Positions 9,243 through 20,501 of a stretch of 64,000 bases of DNA are shown here, in pieces. The notes under the pieces were generated by a model. It was not told the DNA's origin, searched no databases, and saw nothing but the letters and a program-made list of their open reading frames with translations. The stretch's first letter is position 1. Each line of letters opens with the position of its first letter. This stretch comes from Euborellia annulipes (taxonomy: Eukaryota; Arthropoda; Insecta; Dermaptera; Anisolabididae), in the NCBI GenBank assembly GCA_023213315.1, contig JAKCPI010012712.1:62001-126000 (forward strand). The letters are read 5' to 3'. The translations under genes and the position numbers were made by a program.

Positions 9243-9830
9243 AATTTTATTTATTGATTGTAATAAACTATAATAAACTTTAGATCTTTAAATTTTTGAA
9301 CATTATCTGAAGTTGGTACACATTATGTGCTTCGAAATATTTGCCAATTAAATTGGATGTTACTTTTTCATACTTTATTTCATAGGTTACAATAGAAAAC
9401 GAGGGAGGGGGTGAAGGAGAATTAATCCCCTCTTCACTCCCCCTCCCCCTTGCCTGTTAAGCCAGAAAGATTTTCAAAAAACTTTGCAATTTATTTATCA
9501 GGTAAAATAATTAACGAAAAGACATTATAATCAAATGCAACTTGTCATTCAAAAACCAACATAAAATCCCTAAATGTATTTCTTATTATTATTATTTTTT
9601 TTTTTTCATTAACCTGAGGGTAAATATAATTTGATGCTTGTAATCTCTTTGCCTAATCAGATCGTGGGGTTCCCCTCTTAAGTTTTTCTCTCTAATTAGA
9701 AGGGAAAAACGACGACGACATCAGGGAGGAAATAATCCATCCCGGCTTTTCGCATACCATTTATTTATATAACATTTTAATTATATCCCAAGTGAAAGTC
9801 AAGATGTCCGGTTGTTAAAAAAAAAGGTTT
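9240..9830. other. AT-rich, no gene
   Basis: Nothing beyond short pyrimidine- and G-rich runs (9400-9460) is seen. Confidence 0.35.
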
Positions 9831-9837
9831 ATTTTTT

Positions 9838-9905
9838 CTTTTTCCATCTTCGAAATGACGTTTCGGTCTGCAGCCGGCGGCGCTTCGCGCTCCATCGCCT
9901 CTGGT
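9838..9905 (-). repeat. decayed hammerhead-unit fragment
   Basis: The minus strand has GACC followed by GAAACGTC and then a short stem-like stretch, but the CTGANGA core is not found upstream. Next to it is a GC-rich hairpin (ccggcggcgcttcgcgctcc). Confidence 0.3.
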
Positions 9906-10930
9906 CAAATCAAATATTGCCCGGGTTTCCTGTTGTTCTATGATGCCGACGATGCTCTTTTTTTGTCATCGCCCTCTAGATATCTTAGGCACTCGGCTAT
10001 TAACAGGCGACACGCTTGTTATACTTTGTAAACGCCTAACTATTTATAATTTAGAAAATAAAAATAAAAAAAAATTTTATTAACTACTGACAACGAAATA
10101 TTTTCATTTAACAAAAAAAAAAAAGTTGGTTATTTTTACACAATCACCCGAACATGTTCTTAATCAAAATATATAATCAAACATAGAATTATTAATACTA
10201 ATAATAACGCAGCAAGATTATTATAATTAATTTAAACTCTAACTAACAACCTGGTTGGTGTATAATTCAAAAAAATTAATCATTGGAAATTGTATTTATT
10301 AAAAAAGTAAAGTTTTTTTTTTTATTCTCGTCTTATTAAATTTTATTAATTGATCCTTAAGCAACTGGAGAACTCGATTTTTTATTTTCAAAGGAAGTGT
10401 AAGCTATTTATCAATTTTGAATCTGTCGAGAAACTAATTCTTAACATTTTACTTGGATAATAATAATAATAATATATTTAACCGAGGCAGGGCCTAAAGG
10501 CTTTTGAATAAAAAAAATTAATTTAATAAGCTGCGATTTAATAGCGTTGCTAGAGATCTTTCAAATTTGAGATCAAGAAATAATAAAAATAGGGTCACCC
10601 AAACGTCGAGCTTATCAAATTTGAAATATCTAAAAAATATTTTTAAAGGAGCTTATTTTAAACACTCTAAATTGATTTTAAGCATGAAGGCGTGCCAGAA
10701 ATTGAATGCTTAATTTTTTTTTTTTTTTTTGTCAGCGGTAAATTTATTTACATTTTTTTTTTTATTTTGTCCGTCTAGTCAACCGCTATTGGCCAGAAAT
10801 TCAAAATTACCAAAAAAAAAAAAAAAAATGAATATAAACAAATCCATATAGGTCCTAAATACAATATTAAAACAATAGGCCTATCCGAAACAAACAAAAT
10901 AATATGAAATGAAAAAAAAGTTCAAAAAAC
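9906..10930. other. AT-rich, no gene
   Basis: A unique stretch (9910-10020) is followed by AT-rich DNA with poly-T/poly-A tracts. Nothing is supported as gene, RNA or named repeat. Confidence 0.35.
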
Positions 10931-10944
10931 ATTATAGAATATGA

Positions 10945-11415
10945 CAAAGGATTGACCGTTGGCACTAGTTGAAACATTCTTAAATTTAATTAAATTATCA
11001 TCTAGTTATAGATAAATAAATAACACTAGGTTAAGTTTCAAAAGGTTTTTATTTTAGCTTTTGACTTTAATACGTCATCTTCAGAGCTATGGCAGAAACT
11101 ACTACATTTTTTTTAAAATTCTCCCTCTGGCCTTATTAGCCATAGGGCATCACAAATTTTTACATTTTTTTAAATCATTTGGTTTTACAATTATCATTTT
11201 ATAAAAATAATACCAAAACAAACCAATAAAAACAAAAACACTGACTATTGCATTAATTAGATTGATTATAAATGAAATTGTCAGTTTGTGTCATAGCTCT
11301 GAAGATGGCGAATTAATGTCGAAATGCGTATGAACTAAAATAAAAACCTTTTGAAACTTAACCTAGTGTTATTTATTTATTTATCTATCTATAATTAGAT
11401 GATAATTTAAATTAA
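10945..11415. mobile_element. palindromic hammerhead-derived element, unit I (14-bp TSD)
   Basis: Exact direct repeats attatagaatatga flank the unit (10931-10944 and 11416-11429). A one-sided tail of about 45 bp comes first, then a palindrome with arms including ataaataacactaggttaag and its complement. The right arm still reads CTGAAGATGGCG...GTCGAAATGCGTA (about 11299-11330), a degraded hammerhead with GAAATGCGTA; the left arm has lost GAAAC. The architecture matches units D and J. Confidence 0.7.
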
Positions 11416-11539
11416 ATTATAGAATATGATATATATAAAAAAAAAAAACATTCAGATTCAGATAAATTTCATTCGCAAGTTATTTACATCTCTTCTTCTT
11501 CATGTTTTCCCACAATGTTTTTTTTTTTTTTTTTTTATC

Positions 11540-11665
11540 TTTTCGGCTAGTGAGGCCATTTAGGGGTATAACTTTATTATTTAAATGGTTAAATACATAT
11601 TATCGATGGCTGCCGGGGGACGTTCAACACGCTAATTGCTCGGGGTCACCAATCAAGAACTAACA
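11540..11665 (-). repeat. 5S-rRNA-derived SINE (5' part and shared domain)
   Basis: On the minus strand ggtgacc-like box C, then cgtgttgaacgtcccccggc, then the shared domain (ttttcggcta...ggccatttagggg on plus, 11540-11567) are visible. It is the inverted, more diverged counterpart of the copy at 14220. Confidence 0.55.
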
Positions 11666-11669
11666 ATGC

Positions 11670-11935
11670 TGCTGCTTTGAAAAAACAATTTTGTTTTATA
11701 TCAACACATGAATTAAATTTTTTGCGCTACTTTTATGACCAAACTACGACACCCACAATCTAAAGGCTTGCATGCACTACAAGCACCGCACTTACAATTG
11801 TCGTAAACACCTTTTAAAAGTGATCTAATTACAACACTGACAATTTGAGTAATAACGTTTAAATAAATATTGAAATAAGAAATTCGTAATAAATTGAATA
11901 TCTATTTCAAGGTTGGTTTGCTAATCGAAGGCTAT
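11670..11935. other. no gene recognised
   Basis: AT-rich unique DNA. Confidence 0.3.
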
Positions 11936-11948
11936 TCATTTTGATTAA

Positions 11949-11949
11949 G

Positions 11950-11983
<34 letters not shown>

Positions 11984-11984
11984 T
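11949..11984. repeat. CT/CA compound microsatellite
   Basis: About eight CT units run directly into about eight CA units. Confidence 0.9.
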
Positions 11985-11989
11985 TATTG

Positions 11990-12240
11990 ACATATGATTG
12001 TAAATTCCGCAAGCGTCCAAAGTCGCCCATTGGCCTGCGGGTGCACAAGATGGCCGCCCAGGACCAAATCACCATAGAAATGCGACATGATTGGACCCAG
12101 TTGTGAATACAATGGGCCTCAAACAGGGCGTGTCTTCCATACATCAAGCCATATGCTAAACAGATCAAAGAAGCTAGAGAGAGATCCTTAAAGAGAGGGG
12201 GGGGTGTCAATAATTACCATTTCACAATAGGTCACCATTT
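11990..12240. other. unique block, possible conserved non-coding DNA
   Basis: Balanced, non-repetitive sequence (for example cattggcctgcgggtgcac near 12029, gaccaaatcaccatagaaat near 12062). A 92-codon minus-strand frame partly encodes the adjacent microsatellite and is not convincing. Confidence 0.3.
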
Positions 12241-12352
12241 ACAAGTTATATGAGAAGGTGTTGGCATTTCTTTTGTCCAAATTGCGACCAATCATATCAC
12301 TACCTTAATTGGACAAGTTCACTAAAAGATGGCCGTTCTTGATTTAAAAAAA

Positions 12353-12957
12353 AAAATTAATCTGGTGTGAATGGTCGCACCTTACTTTTATTAAGAGAAA
12401 GTTGTGTTCTGTGCTTGTCCCACCGGATTTTTTTTGTGTCGAAGGTAGGCACGCTACCAACTACACCAAGCCCGTAGGCTAAATTAAAATTCACTGTATA
12501 CAAAAAAATTTATATTTTGTTACCATGGCAACCATTTGCTATCTTTCCTATGAAGTACAAAAGTAAAGTGTGCTTCAAACAATTTTGAAGGCAAAATGAG
12601 AATATATATTTTAAAGAGCATCTAAAAAAAATAATTGATTTTTGAATTTTAATCAACGAATTTTGAGAAATTCGAAAAAAAAACTGAAAAAGTACATCAG
12701 TAAAGTATTAGTATTCTTTGGCCGATTTTGTTCAAAAGCTTCGTGTCACGTCCCAGGGTGGTACCTAACTTAAATATAAAATTTCAACCTCATAGCTCTT
12801 TTCGTTCTTGAGATATTTTGTTCACATACCATGTCGCGAAAACCACTTTTTTGGATTCAGGGGTCCTCAAAACGTGTATTTCCATCAAAATCTCGACATC
12901 TAATTTTTGACATGAATCCATCTATATATATAGAGGTAAGAGAAAGTAAAAAAAAAT
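12353..12957 (+). repeat. K repeat with a nested SINE fragment
   Basis: It begins with the hairpin head (atctggtgtg...ccaccggattt) and continues through gttaccatggcaaccattt, catcagtaaagtattagtat, catgtcgcgaaaaccac and gacatgaatcc to the terminal gtaagagaaagtaaaa. A minus-oriented family-A SINE head (about 12441-12488, ending accaagcccg) interrupts it after the hairpin head. Confidence 0.7.
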
Positions 12958-12959
12958 AA

Positions 12960-13180
12960 ATAAATAACCGGGTTATCTTTAGTTGGATTTCAAGAAATAA
13001 GAAATTCCCGTCGTGCGCGCTCTTTGCTAATTGCGCGCATTGTTTTTGCCGTGTCTAATGACCGCAGATACCCCCACCACAGGGGTCATGGGCATCTTCA
13101 TCCTCGACATTACACATACAGATAAATATATAAAGAAATGTAATCTTTAATGCCTCGTTTTAAAATGAAATCTAACCTTT
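12960..13180. other. unique block, possible regulatory DNA
   Basis: Contains repeated GCGCGC-type sites around gctaattgcgcgcattg and a balanced stretch through 13110. No repeat or coding match is recognised. Confidence 0.3.
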
Positions 13181-13189
13181 GGTTTTCTC

Positions 13190-13790
13190 ATGCACTCACA
13201 GGCAATTAATGTCAAGTATAGAAGAAGCAATTTTTTTTTTTTGCGACTATAACACGCAAGATTAACTCGGAACCTTTCGAGCTAATTAAGACAGAAATAT
13301 TTCATTAAATGTAGATAAATACCAAAGAAATCTTCGAGCTATTTAGATGATTAAACATTATAAAACGTGAATATTTATAATCGAGTTAATTCAATCAAGT
13401 TCTTTTTTATATTTTTTTTTTTAAAAAAACTTCGTTTTTATAGGCGAGGGAGTGAGAGAAGCGATCGAATTGCATCTTGACTGCAGAAATTGTCTGTCTG
13501 CGGTTTTATAGACTCAATTTGATGGTCATTCAAAATGACTTGGAGTCAATTAATTTCACCCTTGCAAAGAAAAAGAAAAAAAAAAATTTTATAGCGAAAT
13601 ATTAATAAGATTAAAATCTAAAGTGTTTTTACATGAGACTGGATTTTTTTTTATCTTGGGAATAGATTTAATGAAATATAGTTTAAACATCTTAAAAAGA
13701 AAAATGTCCACGATTTCGACTAATTTTTTTTTTTTTTTTTTTTTTATCTACCTCTCTTTTCTAAATAGACAGGCCTATATCAAAAAGCCT
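13190..13790. other. AT-rich, no gene
   Basis: Long T-runs (13720-13745) interrupt any frame-based signal. Nothing is supported. Confidence 0.35.
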
Positions 13791-13795
13791 GCTTT

Positions 13796-13874
13796 TTGCT
13801 TTTTCTTATCTATTGATATATTGAGAGAGAAAGTATTGAATTCATGACGAGATTTTGATGGATATACACGTTTT
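13796..13874 (-). repeat. K repeat, 3'-end fragment
   Basis: On the minus strand it carries the end sequence (cgtgtatatccatcaaaatc, then gaatt...tttct). Only the last 80 bp are present. Confidence 0.55.
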
Positions 13875-14199
13875 TTTTTTTATTTTCTACAAATTATTTT
13901 TTTTACTCAAATTTTTTTATTTAACTTATACCTATTTAGAATTTTATTTTTAAGTCTTTTTGATATCAAAGAACTTGGGAATTATAGCCAATGAAATTTT
14001 TAACAATTTCAACAGTGAACCTCAAACACATATTTTGAAGCGAAACCTCTATTTCTGAAATTTAGAATTCAAATTAAACTACAAAAATTTATTTTTCTTG
14101 CGATCTAATAAAAAATATCAAATATAAAAATTTATTAATTTTAGAAATAGAAGTTTCGCTTCAAAATGTAAGTGTCTGAGGTTCGTTGTTCTAAGAGAT

Positions 14200-14215
14200 G
14201 GGGGGGGGGGGGGGG
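14200..14215 (+). repeat. 16-bp poly-G tract
   Basis: An uninterrupted G-run just before the 5S-like SINE. Confidence 0.9.
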
Positions 14216-14217
14216 CT

Positions 14218-14410
14218 GGCAACGGAGAAGACAAACAGTCACCACAATTGTTGCGGTTAAGTGATGCCAAGCGCGGCGAAAGCTCGGTATTGGTGACCCC
14301 GAACAATCAGCGTGTGGAACGCCCCCCGGTAGCCATCGGTACTTGTATTTAAAAATTTTATAAATAAATAAATAACCCCTAAATGGCCTATGTAGCCGAA
14401 AAGAGTGTGG
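14218..14410 (+). repeat. 5S-rRNA-derived SINE (SINE3 class)
   Basis: The head follows the 3' half of 5S rRNA in order: ttaagtgatgccaagcgcgg (5S: TTAAGCAACGTC...GGGCGCGG), then ctcggtattggtgacc (5S box C: TTGGATGGGTGACC), then cagcgtgtgg (5S: CCGCGTGTTG). After a ggtagccatcgg link comes the domain cctaaatggcc...gtagccgaaaagag shared with the tRNA-headed SINEs here. The 5S box-C region would serve as RNA polymerase III promoter. It is not an intact 5S gene. Confidence 0.65.
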
Positions 14411-14419
14411 TAGAATATT

Positions 14420-15327
14420 TCATGTTACGTATAGAATAGAAAAATATGATTCAAATGTCGAGGTGTTATGTTGACCAGGTGTGTGTACCCCACTCAAATA
14501 GATCTCAAATTACCCCCTCCTAAATTTGACCAGAGGCGAGAGACTGACTGATCAGGAAACAGCATCAATCGGCATTTCCTGCATTCATATACTTGGACAA
14601 AAAAAAAATAAATAAATAAATCTTCACATCCTGGTATCGGTCCAGATTGGACCGGTTAATTAAGAATTTTTTTCTTTTTTTTTTTTAAACTAATCGATAT
14701 TTTTTCTTGAAATGAAATGATTTTTGTGCAAAAATATAATTGCCAGGAAGAGAGGATTTATTAATTATATTAAAATTATATGAATGGAAGAGGGAATTAT
14801 TTAAAGTTTGAAAAAAAAAAATACAAGACTCGATGCGTTTATTAATTCCTTTGATGCTATCACTATTTATATATCTAATTAGAAACTTCCTCAAGATTTT
14901 CTTTTAATGGATCTTAATCACTTCTCTAATAATAAAAAAAAATTAACTATATTAAGGTGTAATATTTCTTTTGTCAATGGTTATAATGCTTTTCCAGTAG
15001 CTGCAATCTCGGGACATGAAGAAGGCACAAAAAACCCAAAATGAAAATAATAAGTCTCTAATTAAAAACTCCAGCAAGTTTAATTTTTAAAAAGTACAAA
15101 AAATTATAAATTCGACGAACTCCAGATCAATTCTAAAGAATTCGTATTTTTCCAGGAGATTAAATGCAAAAATTTAATCTTAGAATCCACATCAGAGAGT
15201 AATAAAATTAAAGCATAAAATAGAAGTATATGCAAACATTTGAGGGAAGTGACGTATGGCCTATATCACGTAAAAAACACCTGAAGTAAACAAGATAATA
15301 TCCTTTTTTCTACATTACGTGTAGATT

Positions 15328-15359
<32 letters not shown>

Positions 15360-15960
15360 CAAAAATCACATTTCCTAGAAAATTTATGTAAGCTTAGACT
15401 AAGTTCAAAAATAAATTGAAAAGAAAAAAAAGAAATGGCTTTTTTTGTCTGTCACGGAAGTTGTAGTATCACACGATAACTCCAACACGCACTATCAACA
15501 CTAAACTGCATAATTAATTAATTAAATAGTTGAAACATGTATGCAGTTGCTATATGATTAGCAGCAAAGAGTTTAATATTTTTCTCTCCTTAAAATAATT
15601 TAAAATTATGGGAGTATGAGAGAATTTGCAAAATTATTTTAGAAATTTTAATTTAAATACACTATAAAAAAAAACTTTGGTGATTTTACAATTTTTTTGT
15701 TGTAAGCAAATTTCCAAGACAAAAACTTAGATTGAAGGGTACCTGACTTATGTTTGATAACGGGGGTTCTAGGATTTTTTTTACAGTATATGAATCTATT
15801 TTTCTTGGACATTTGAATCTTTCTCAAGATAAAGAGTGAAGGGAGTGGTCCATTGAGTTTATTTGTGGGAGTAGTTATAAAATTTAATAAACATTTAAAG
15901 ATTTAGTAAGCTGCCTGTTAAATTCTCCTATTATTTGAAATATTGGAGATCTCTCAAATC
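14420..15960. other. AT-rich, no gene
   Basis: Includes a 25-bp A-run (about 15328-15352) and low-complexity DNA. The open frames here (for example 14685-14894 minus) are short, AT-driven and unsupported. Confidence 0.35.
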
Positions 15961-15969
15961 ATAGTGGCA

Positions 15970-16220
15970 TAGGCGTAGCCAGGGGCTTGGGGGTTCAAAC
16001 CCCCCCCTCCATGGGACCCAAACCATGACTAGATATTTAAGCTCTATAATACAAATTATATTTCATATAGGGTAAGAGAAAGTAAAATATAATAATTTAC
16101 TTTAGCTAAAAAAAAAAAAAAAAACCAAAATGATTTATAAATACTCTAAAATAATCTAAATTTTGAAAAAATTTTCTTGAACCCCCCTCCCCCACCATCA
16201 AAAATTTCTGGTTACCCCTA
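15970..16220. mobile_element. TIR MITE, family with taggcgtagccag ends
   Basis: Left end taggcgtagccag and right end ctggttacccctag are imperfect inverted repeats; next to them are inverted C- and G-rich tracts. The interior, with agggtaagagaaagtaaaat and a long A-run, matches the copy at 49031-49279. No clear TSD is seen in this copy. Confidence 0.6.
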
Positions 16221-16234
16221 GGCATGGCTGGTGC

Positions 16235-16365
16235 CCAGGAATTTTTGATAGGGACTTAATGACAAGATAAAATATTAAATCAAATAATTTTCAGGCTACC
16301 AACCATTTGAAATAAATAGGGATGGAGTCTAAATGGCCTTAAATGCCAAAAAAGAACTTAATTTA
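16235..16365 (+). repeat. tRNA-type SINE family B, 3' part
   Basis: ccatttgaaataaataggga followed by gtctaaatggcc and tgccaaaaaag matches the body and domain of the copy at 27505. The head is degraded. Confidence 0.5.
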
Positions 16366-16369
16366 AAAT

Positions 16370-16845
16370 ACATTTAAAAAAATACATTTTCAAAGGGGGT
16401 TATTTCATTTGCATATCTTTTGATGATTCACCTTTTTAGTTTACGAATACGTATTAAAAATAAACAACATTTAAAATTATCTTTTATTGCTTATTCCAAA
16501 TTTGAATGTTATTTTATACAAAATATAATTATAGAGTTTTTTTATAGTTCAAGTTTTGGTTTGAGACCTCTAGTCTGGGTTCCCTGGGTACGCCAATGTA
16601 GGAACCCAAAAACCATTCTATGTGTGGGCCTAAAAAACCTATTTATTCTTGGTATTAAAACACCTCCAAGAGGAATAAAAAAATTTCTCATTTATTATTA
16701 TAATTGAGTATTCTCTTGATATACCCAATTATTTTATATCAGTAGGCTATAATATAATAAAAGCAAGTTTTTTTTCTCTTTCATAAAATCCATTCAGGTA
16801 TGAGAAATAAACTATTGAAAGTTTTCGATATCAAAGAGAAGAGGG
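16370..16845. other. no gene
   Basis: An AT-rich 95-codon frame at 16420-16707 shows no domain; its sequence is mostly AT-codon residues. I see nothing else. Confidence 0.3.
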
Positions 16846-16849
16846 TGAG

Positions 16850-16975
16850 AGATAGCCAATCAATATAAGCCCGCATTTTAATCGCTCCGGTTGGTCGATC
16901 CATTATCAGTCCGCACGTGGTTTCATCAAAGACTGATCTGATCAATAAATCGAAGCCAGGATATCAGGAATATTA
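16850..16975. other. unique block, candidate conserved non-coding element
   Basis: Balanced sequence with an overlapping set of homeodomain/PBC-like motifs (gccaatcaat, gaccaac-type, actgatctgatcaat) and no repeat similarity. Function is inference from composition alone. Confidence 0.3.
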
Positions 16976-16979
16976 AAAA

Positions 16980-17436
16980 AAAAAAAACGTTTGTCAGATA
17001 TTAATTTATATTAATTAATAAACATTTCCCCTTAAAAGAGAATATACATAAATAACTTCTCAATTTTTGAGTAGCGAGGGAAGGAAGTGAATCTAAACCT
17101 ACTTATCCTTTACCTTAGGAAAAAAAAATACAAAGGAAAAAAAACAACAAATAATTAAGTAATTGAAGGCGCCATAATGGATGAATTAATTAATAATTGC
17201 AATAATGAAATTCCTTCTGGACAAAAAAAATAACCGTTTTAGCTAATGAGCAATGACTAAGGAATAAAAACGGAATAGTCGATGTGAATGTGAAATTCAC
17301 GAAGCCACTTGACAGACAGACAGATAAATTTATTTTGAAGCTTTGATGAAGATGCGGGGATAAGAGTATTATTCTTTATTATTATAATTATTCTTATAAT
17401 AATTTGGAACAATGATCAAATGACTATCATTGGGGT
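16980..17436. other. AT-rich, no gene
   Basis: Nothing recognised; 17270-17340 is slightly more complex. Confidence 0.3.
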
Positions 17437-17446
17437 AACTATAAAG

Positions 17447-18431
17447 CAGAGATCCCCCTTGCCATGTTTTTCTGCCTTGGGTAGACACCCTGCTTATTTT
17501 TGAAAATTCATCAACTTCAAATGTGTTTTAACTGATGTCTAACTGAAGTGAGGCATAGAAGAAAAAAATACACATTAATATAGATCTGTATATTAATGAA
17601 ACCGAAATTTAGTTACTGTGGAAGGGATAAACCAGGTGCTTTGATAATAAATTTTCAAAATTTGGTTTCAATTTAGTGAGGTTTAATCTTAAATCTCCCG
17701 TTCTTTAAAATAATGTTGCTTGGTGTTATTCTTAAGAAAATACTAAAAAAGTATTAGACCTCAGAAAAAAATTGGAGCATCTTAAAGACAAAACTTAGCT
17801 TAATTTTGCAATGATACTTAAAATTTGAAATAAATCAGAGCGAATTATTGAGAAAATTGGATAAAAAAAGTAAAAAAGTACTTCAGTAAAGTACTAGTAC
17901 TCAAAATCTTCCAAAAACGAAGAGTAATTCCTTTTATTTACCGGTAATATTATATGTTAATATTTAAAATCTGAAATAAATTGTCAAAGGAAATTTTGAG
18001 AAAATTGAAAAAAATCTAAAAAGGTACATCAGTAAAGTACTAGTACTTGAGATTTCTCAAATACGATATCAATGATACTTTGTTTTCTATCCCAGAAATA
18101 GTATATATTTAAAATTTGAAAGGGAATTTCGAGAAAATTGGAAAAAACTAAAAAGTACATCGGTAAAGTACTAGTACCCGAATTTTCCCAAAGACGAGAC
18201 CTAGCGCAATTTCATTTTCGTACCGAAAATAGTATATTTATATTTAAAATTTGAAAAAATCGTTAGAGCCGTTTTTGAGAACTGATGTGCTTACAGACAA
18301 ACATCCAATAATAGTATTAGATTAGGTACAGTATATTTTTAACACAGAATCGATGCATCTCATATGGACCCCTTGTAGATCGTCGTCGATCCCTGGGGGT
18401 CAATATACGTAGACCACTTTGGGAACCACTG
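17447..18431. mobile_element. non-autonomous hAT-type element (8-bp TSD ctataaag)
   Basis: Flanked by exact ctataaag (17439-17446 and 18432-18439). The left end cagagatcccc and right end (complement cagtggttccc) fit the hAT rule of CA-starting TIRs and 8-bp TSD. No transposase is encoded. The interior holds a tandem array derived from the K repeat (17760-18290). Confidence 0.75.
17760..18290 (+). repeat. tandem array of a K-repeat sub-unit
   Basis: Three units of about 130-146 bp each end in cagtaaagtactagtac or a close match (gtactagtac at 17891-17900, 18037-18046 and 18168-18177), followed by a partial fourth. Each unit repeats taaaatttgaaa, gagaaaattg and an A-rich stretch. The 10-mer gtactagtac is its own reverse complement. 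Confidence 0.75.
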
Positions 18432-18439
18432 CTATAAAG

Positions 18440-18830
18440 TGTACAAAATAATTTCACAATCACGCTGAGAATTCCAATATTTAGTTAAAAGAATGAGAAA
18501 ACTTATATCATTTGAGATTTTAAGAAAAAGGGTAAATAAATTTTTTACAAAAAGAACGATAATAAAAGAGTCTATTGTTACAATTAAATTATTGTACAAA
18601 AAAAATTTCAAAAGAAAATAATGATCAATTTAAAAACAAAAAAAAATTTCAAGTTTAAAAAAAAACGCTAATGATTGTGATTATGTTCTCGAATTTTTGT
18701 TTTTATTATAAAGTTAATAATGGCCCTTTATTTACAAAGTAATAGGATAACATCTTGGCAAAAGGGGAATATTTAAAATAAAAATTTAGGGTGATTTATT
18801 TTAAGGAATGGGTGTGTGACATGAGCATGT
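18440..18830. other. AT-rich, no gene
   Basis: Nothing recognised. Confidence 0.35.
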
Positions 18831-18831
18831 C

Positions 18832-19055
18832 AAAGTACCGAGAAAAGGACAAGTGAATCCTTCGGACCATGGAGAGGACAGAGAGAGAAAAGGGTCCTTG
18901 GCCCTGGCACGGGCTGCTGCGTAGCCGGAGCACTCAAGAGCAGCAGCCGGGCTTCGAAGCCTGACCTCTTGTTTTGGTACCTAGCGTGACAGTCGTGCCA
19001 AACCAAATGAGCGAAGACGTCTGTCTGGCTGACAACTTGCCCGGAAAGAAAGAAA
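18832..19055. other. unique block, possible conserved non-coding DNA
   Basis: Balanced composition including ggcacgggctgctgcgtagc (about 18906) and gacagtcgtgcc. No open frame of length and no repeat similarity. Confidence 0.3.
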
Positions 19056-19354
19056 GAGATAATCCAACTATCAATCTTATAACGGTTATTATATAAGAAA
19101 AAAAAAGAATAGTAGAAAATAGGATTAAGAACTTCTTAAAAAGAAGTAATCACTAAATTCCGGAATTAATAAAAGAAAGAAGGAATTATTTCTTAAGGCG
19201 ACAAAATTAAAATTTAGTCAAAGTTGTTATTAAAAAAAAAACACTTTTTTAGATTTTGACAACGGGACTGGTAAAACCGTCCAAAAATGGTTTAAACCGC
19301 AATTTTTTTTATTATTAATATTGATATAAACATATACTGTATATTATTTTCTCT

Positions 19355-19484
19355 TATCTATATAAGTAAATATATAGAAAGAAAGTGTTGTGATCATGTA
19401 ACAAATACGGTGACGAGATTTTGATGGAAATACATGTTTTGAGATCCCTTGAGTCGGTCCCGCAAAATGGTCTGTCTGCAGGGC
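19355..19484 (-). repeat. K repeat, 3' end
   Basis: Minus-oriented end of the K repeat: tttctctta..., then the stretch whose complement is aaaacatgtatttccatc, then ggtctgtctg. A further piece (about 19960-20125, with ttgaaattttatatttaagt and caatcacaccagatttttt) follows after the SINE-interrupted duplicated segment, so the original K copy has been split and rearranged. Confidence 0.6.
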
Positions 19485-19882
19485 TGTCCGAGGACAAAAT
19501 TTTGTTACTATTATTATTGAAAATAATTATATGTATTTTTTTTTAACACACACACTTTTTTCCCATTCACACTCACATTCACAGACACATACGCACAGTC
19601 TTTTCGGCAACTTAGGCCATATAAGACTTTTTGCGATAACCGTTATTATTAATATATAGCCTATTTATTGGGGTCCAGGCATTTATATTTAAGCCATTTG
19701 GTATCCAAATACCTTAAATAAAATCATCGAACTACCTGAGGTCCGAACCCGCGACTTTTGGTATACGAGGTAAGCACACTAACCCCTACACCAAGCTCCG
19801 AGGGCAATTATATTTATGTTTTGTTTTTGTAGAAAAAAAAGAAAAACAATGTGGTCATTCATTATGCCTTCTGATATTCTTG
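19484..19882. repeat. duplicated host segment, SINE-occupied copy
   Basis: Sequence around the SINE (gaggacaaaattttg...cattatgccttctgatat) recurs without the SINE at about 20502-20620, giving a paralogous empty site. Confidence 0.7.
19537..19805 (-). repeat. tRNA-derived SINE, family A
   Basis: Minus orientation: box-B complement (ggtccgaacccgcgac), box-A complement ending accaagctccgagggc, the internal domain ttttcggcaacttaggccat, TG-rich tail and poly-A. Target duplications aattatatgtat (19525-19536) and aattatatttat (19806-19817) flank it. Confidence 0.85.
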
Positions 19883-20501
19883 AGTTCTAAGTATTTTGTA
19901 TTTCAAATACTGGTTTTTGATTATTTTGCCCGGCACTGTGTGTCTAACTGGTAGAAAGAAGCAAGAAGGAAACGAGCTACGAGGTTGAAATTTTATATTT
20001 AAGTTAGGTACCCTCGGAATACAGGCGAATGTAAGAGAAAGTTCTGTGTTGTGCGTCCAATCACACCAGATTTTTTGTGCCTGGATAAATTTAGTTTCCG
20101 ACAATATATTAAAACTCATATTTTTTAATAGGAGAATTAAATTAAAGTACACATTGTGTACTCCTATTAAAGCATAATGTTTCAACTAGAGCCAACGGTT
20201 ACCAGTTGAAAGTTAATAAATCAAATTTGTTTTATTAATATCCCATTTAACTGCGGACTTTAATTTTATAATTAGCACAGCGCTGAACCCGTGGTTAAAA
20301 TTGGATTAAAACTCGACTGTTAAAACCTGTTTAAGCCAGTGGTTTTAACCACCTTGGTTTTAACCGAACAATAATAGTGTAATATTTTACGTAAGCCCGG
20401 TCTTATTTTAAAAATTTGGACAGTATTAGCTTAAAATAAATAATAATTAAACAGCATTCAAATTCCATTAAGAATTTTTCGCTTTCATGTTTAGTAATTC
20501 C

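Noticed and set aside
14218..14345. 5S rRNA gene
   Set aside because: Only the 3' half of 5S is similar, diverged, and fused to a SINE domain.
17760..18290. CRISPR-like array (regular repeats)
   Set aside because: Units are long, diverged tandem duplications without unique spacers, inside a eukaryotic transposon.
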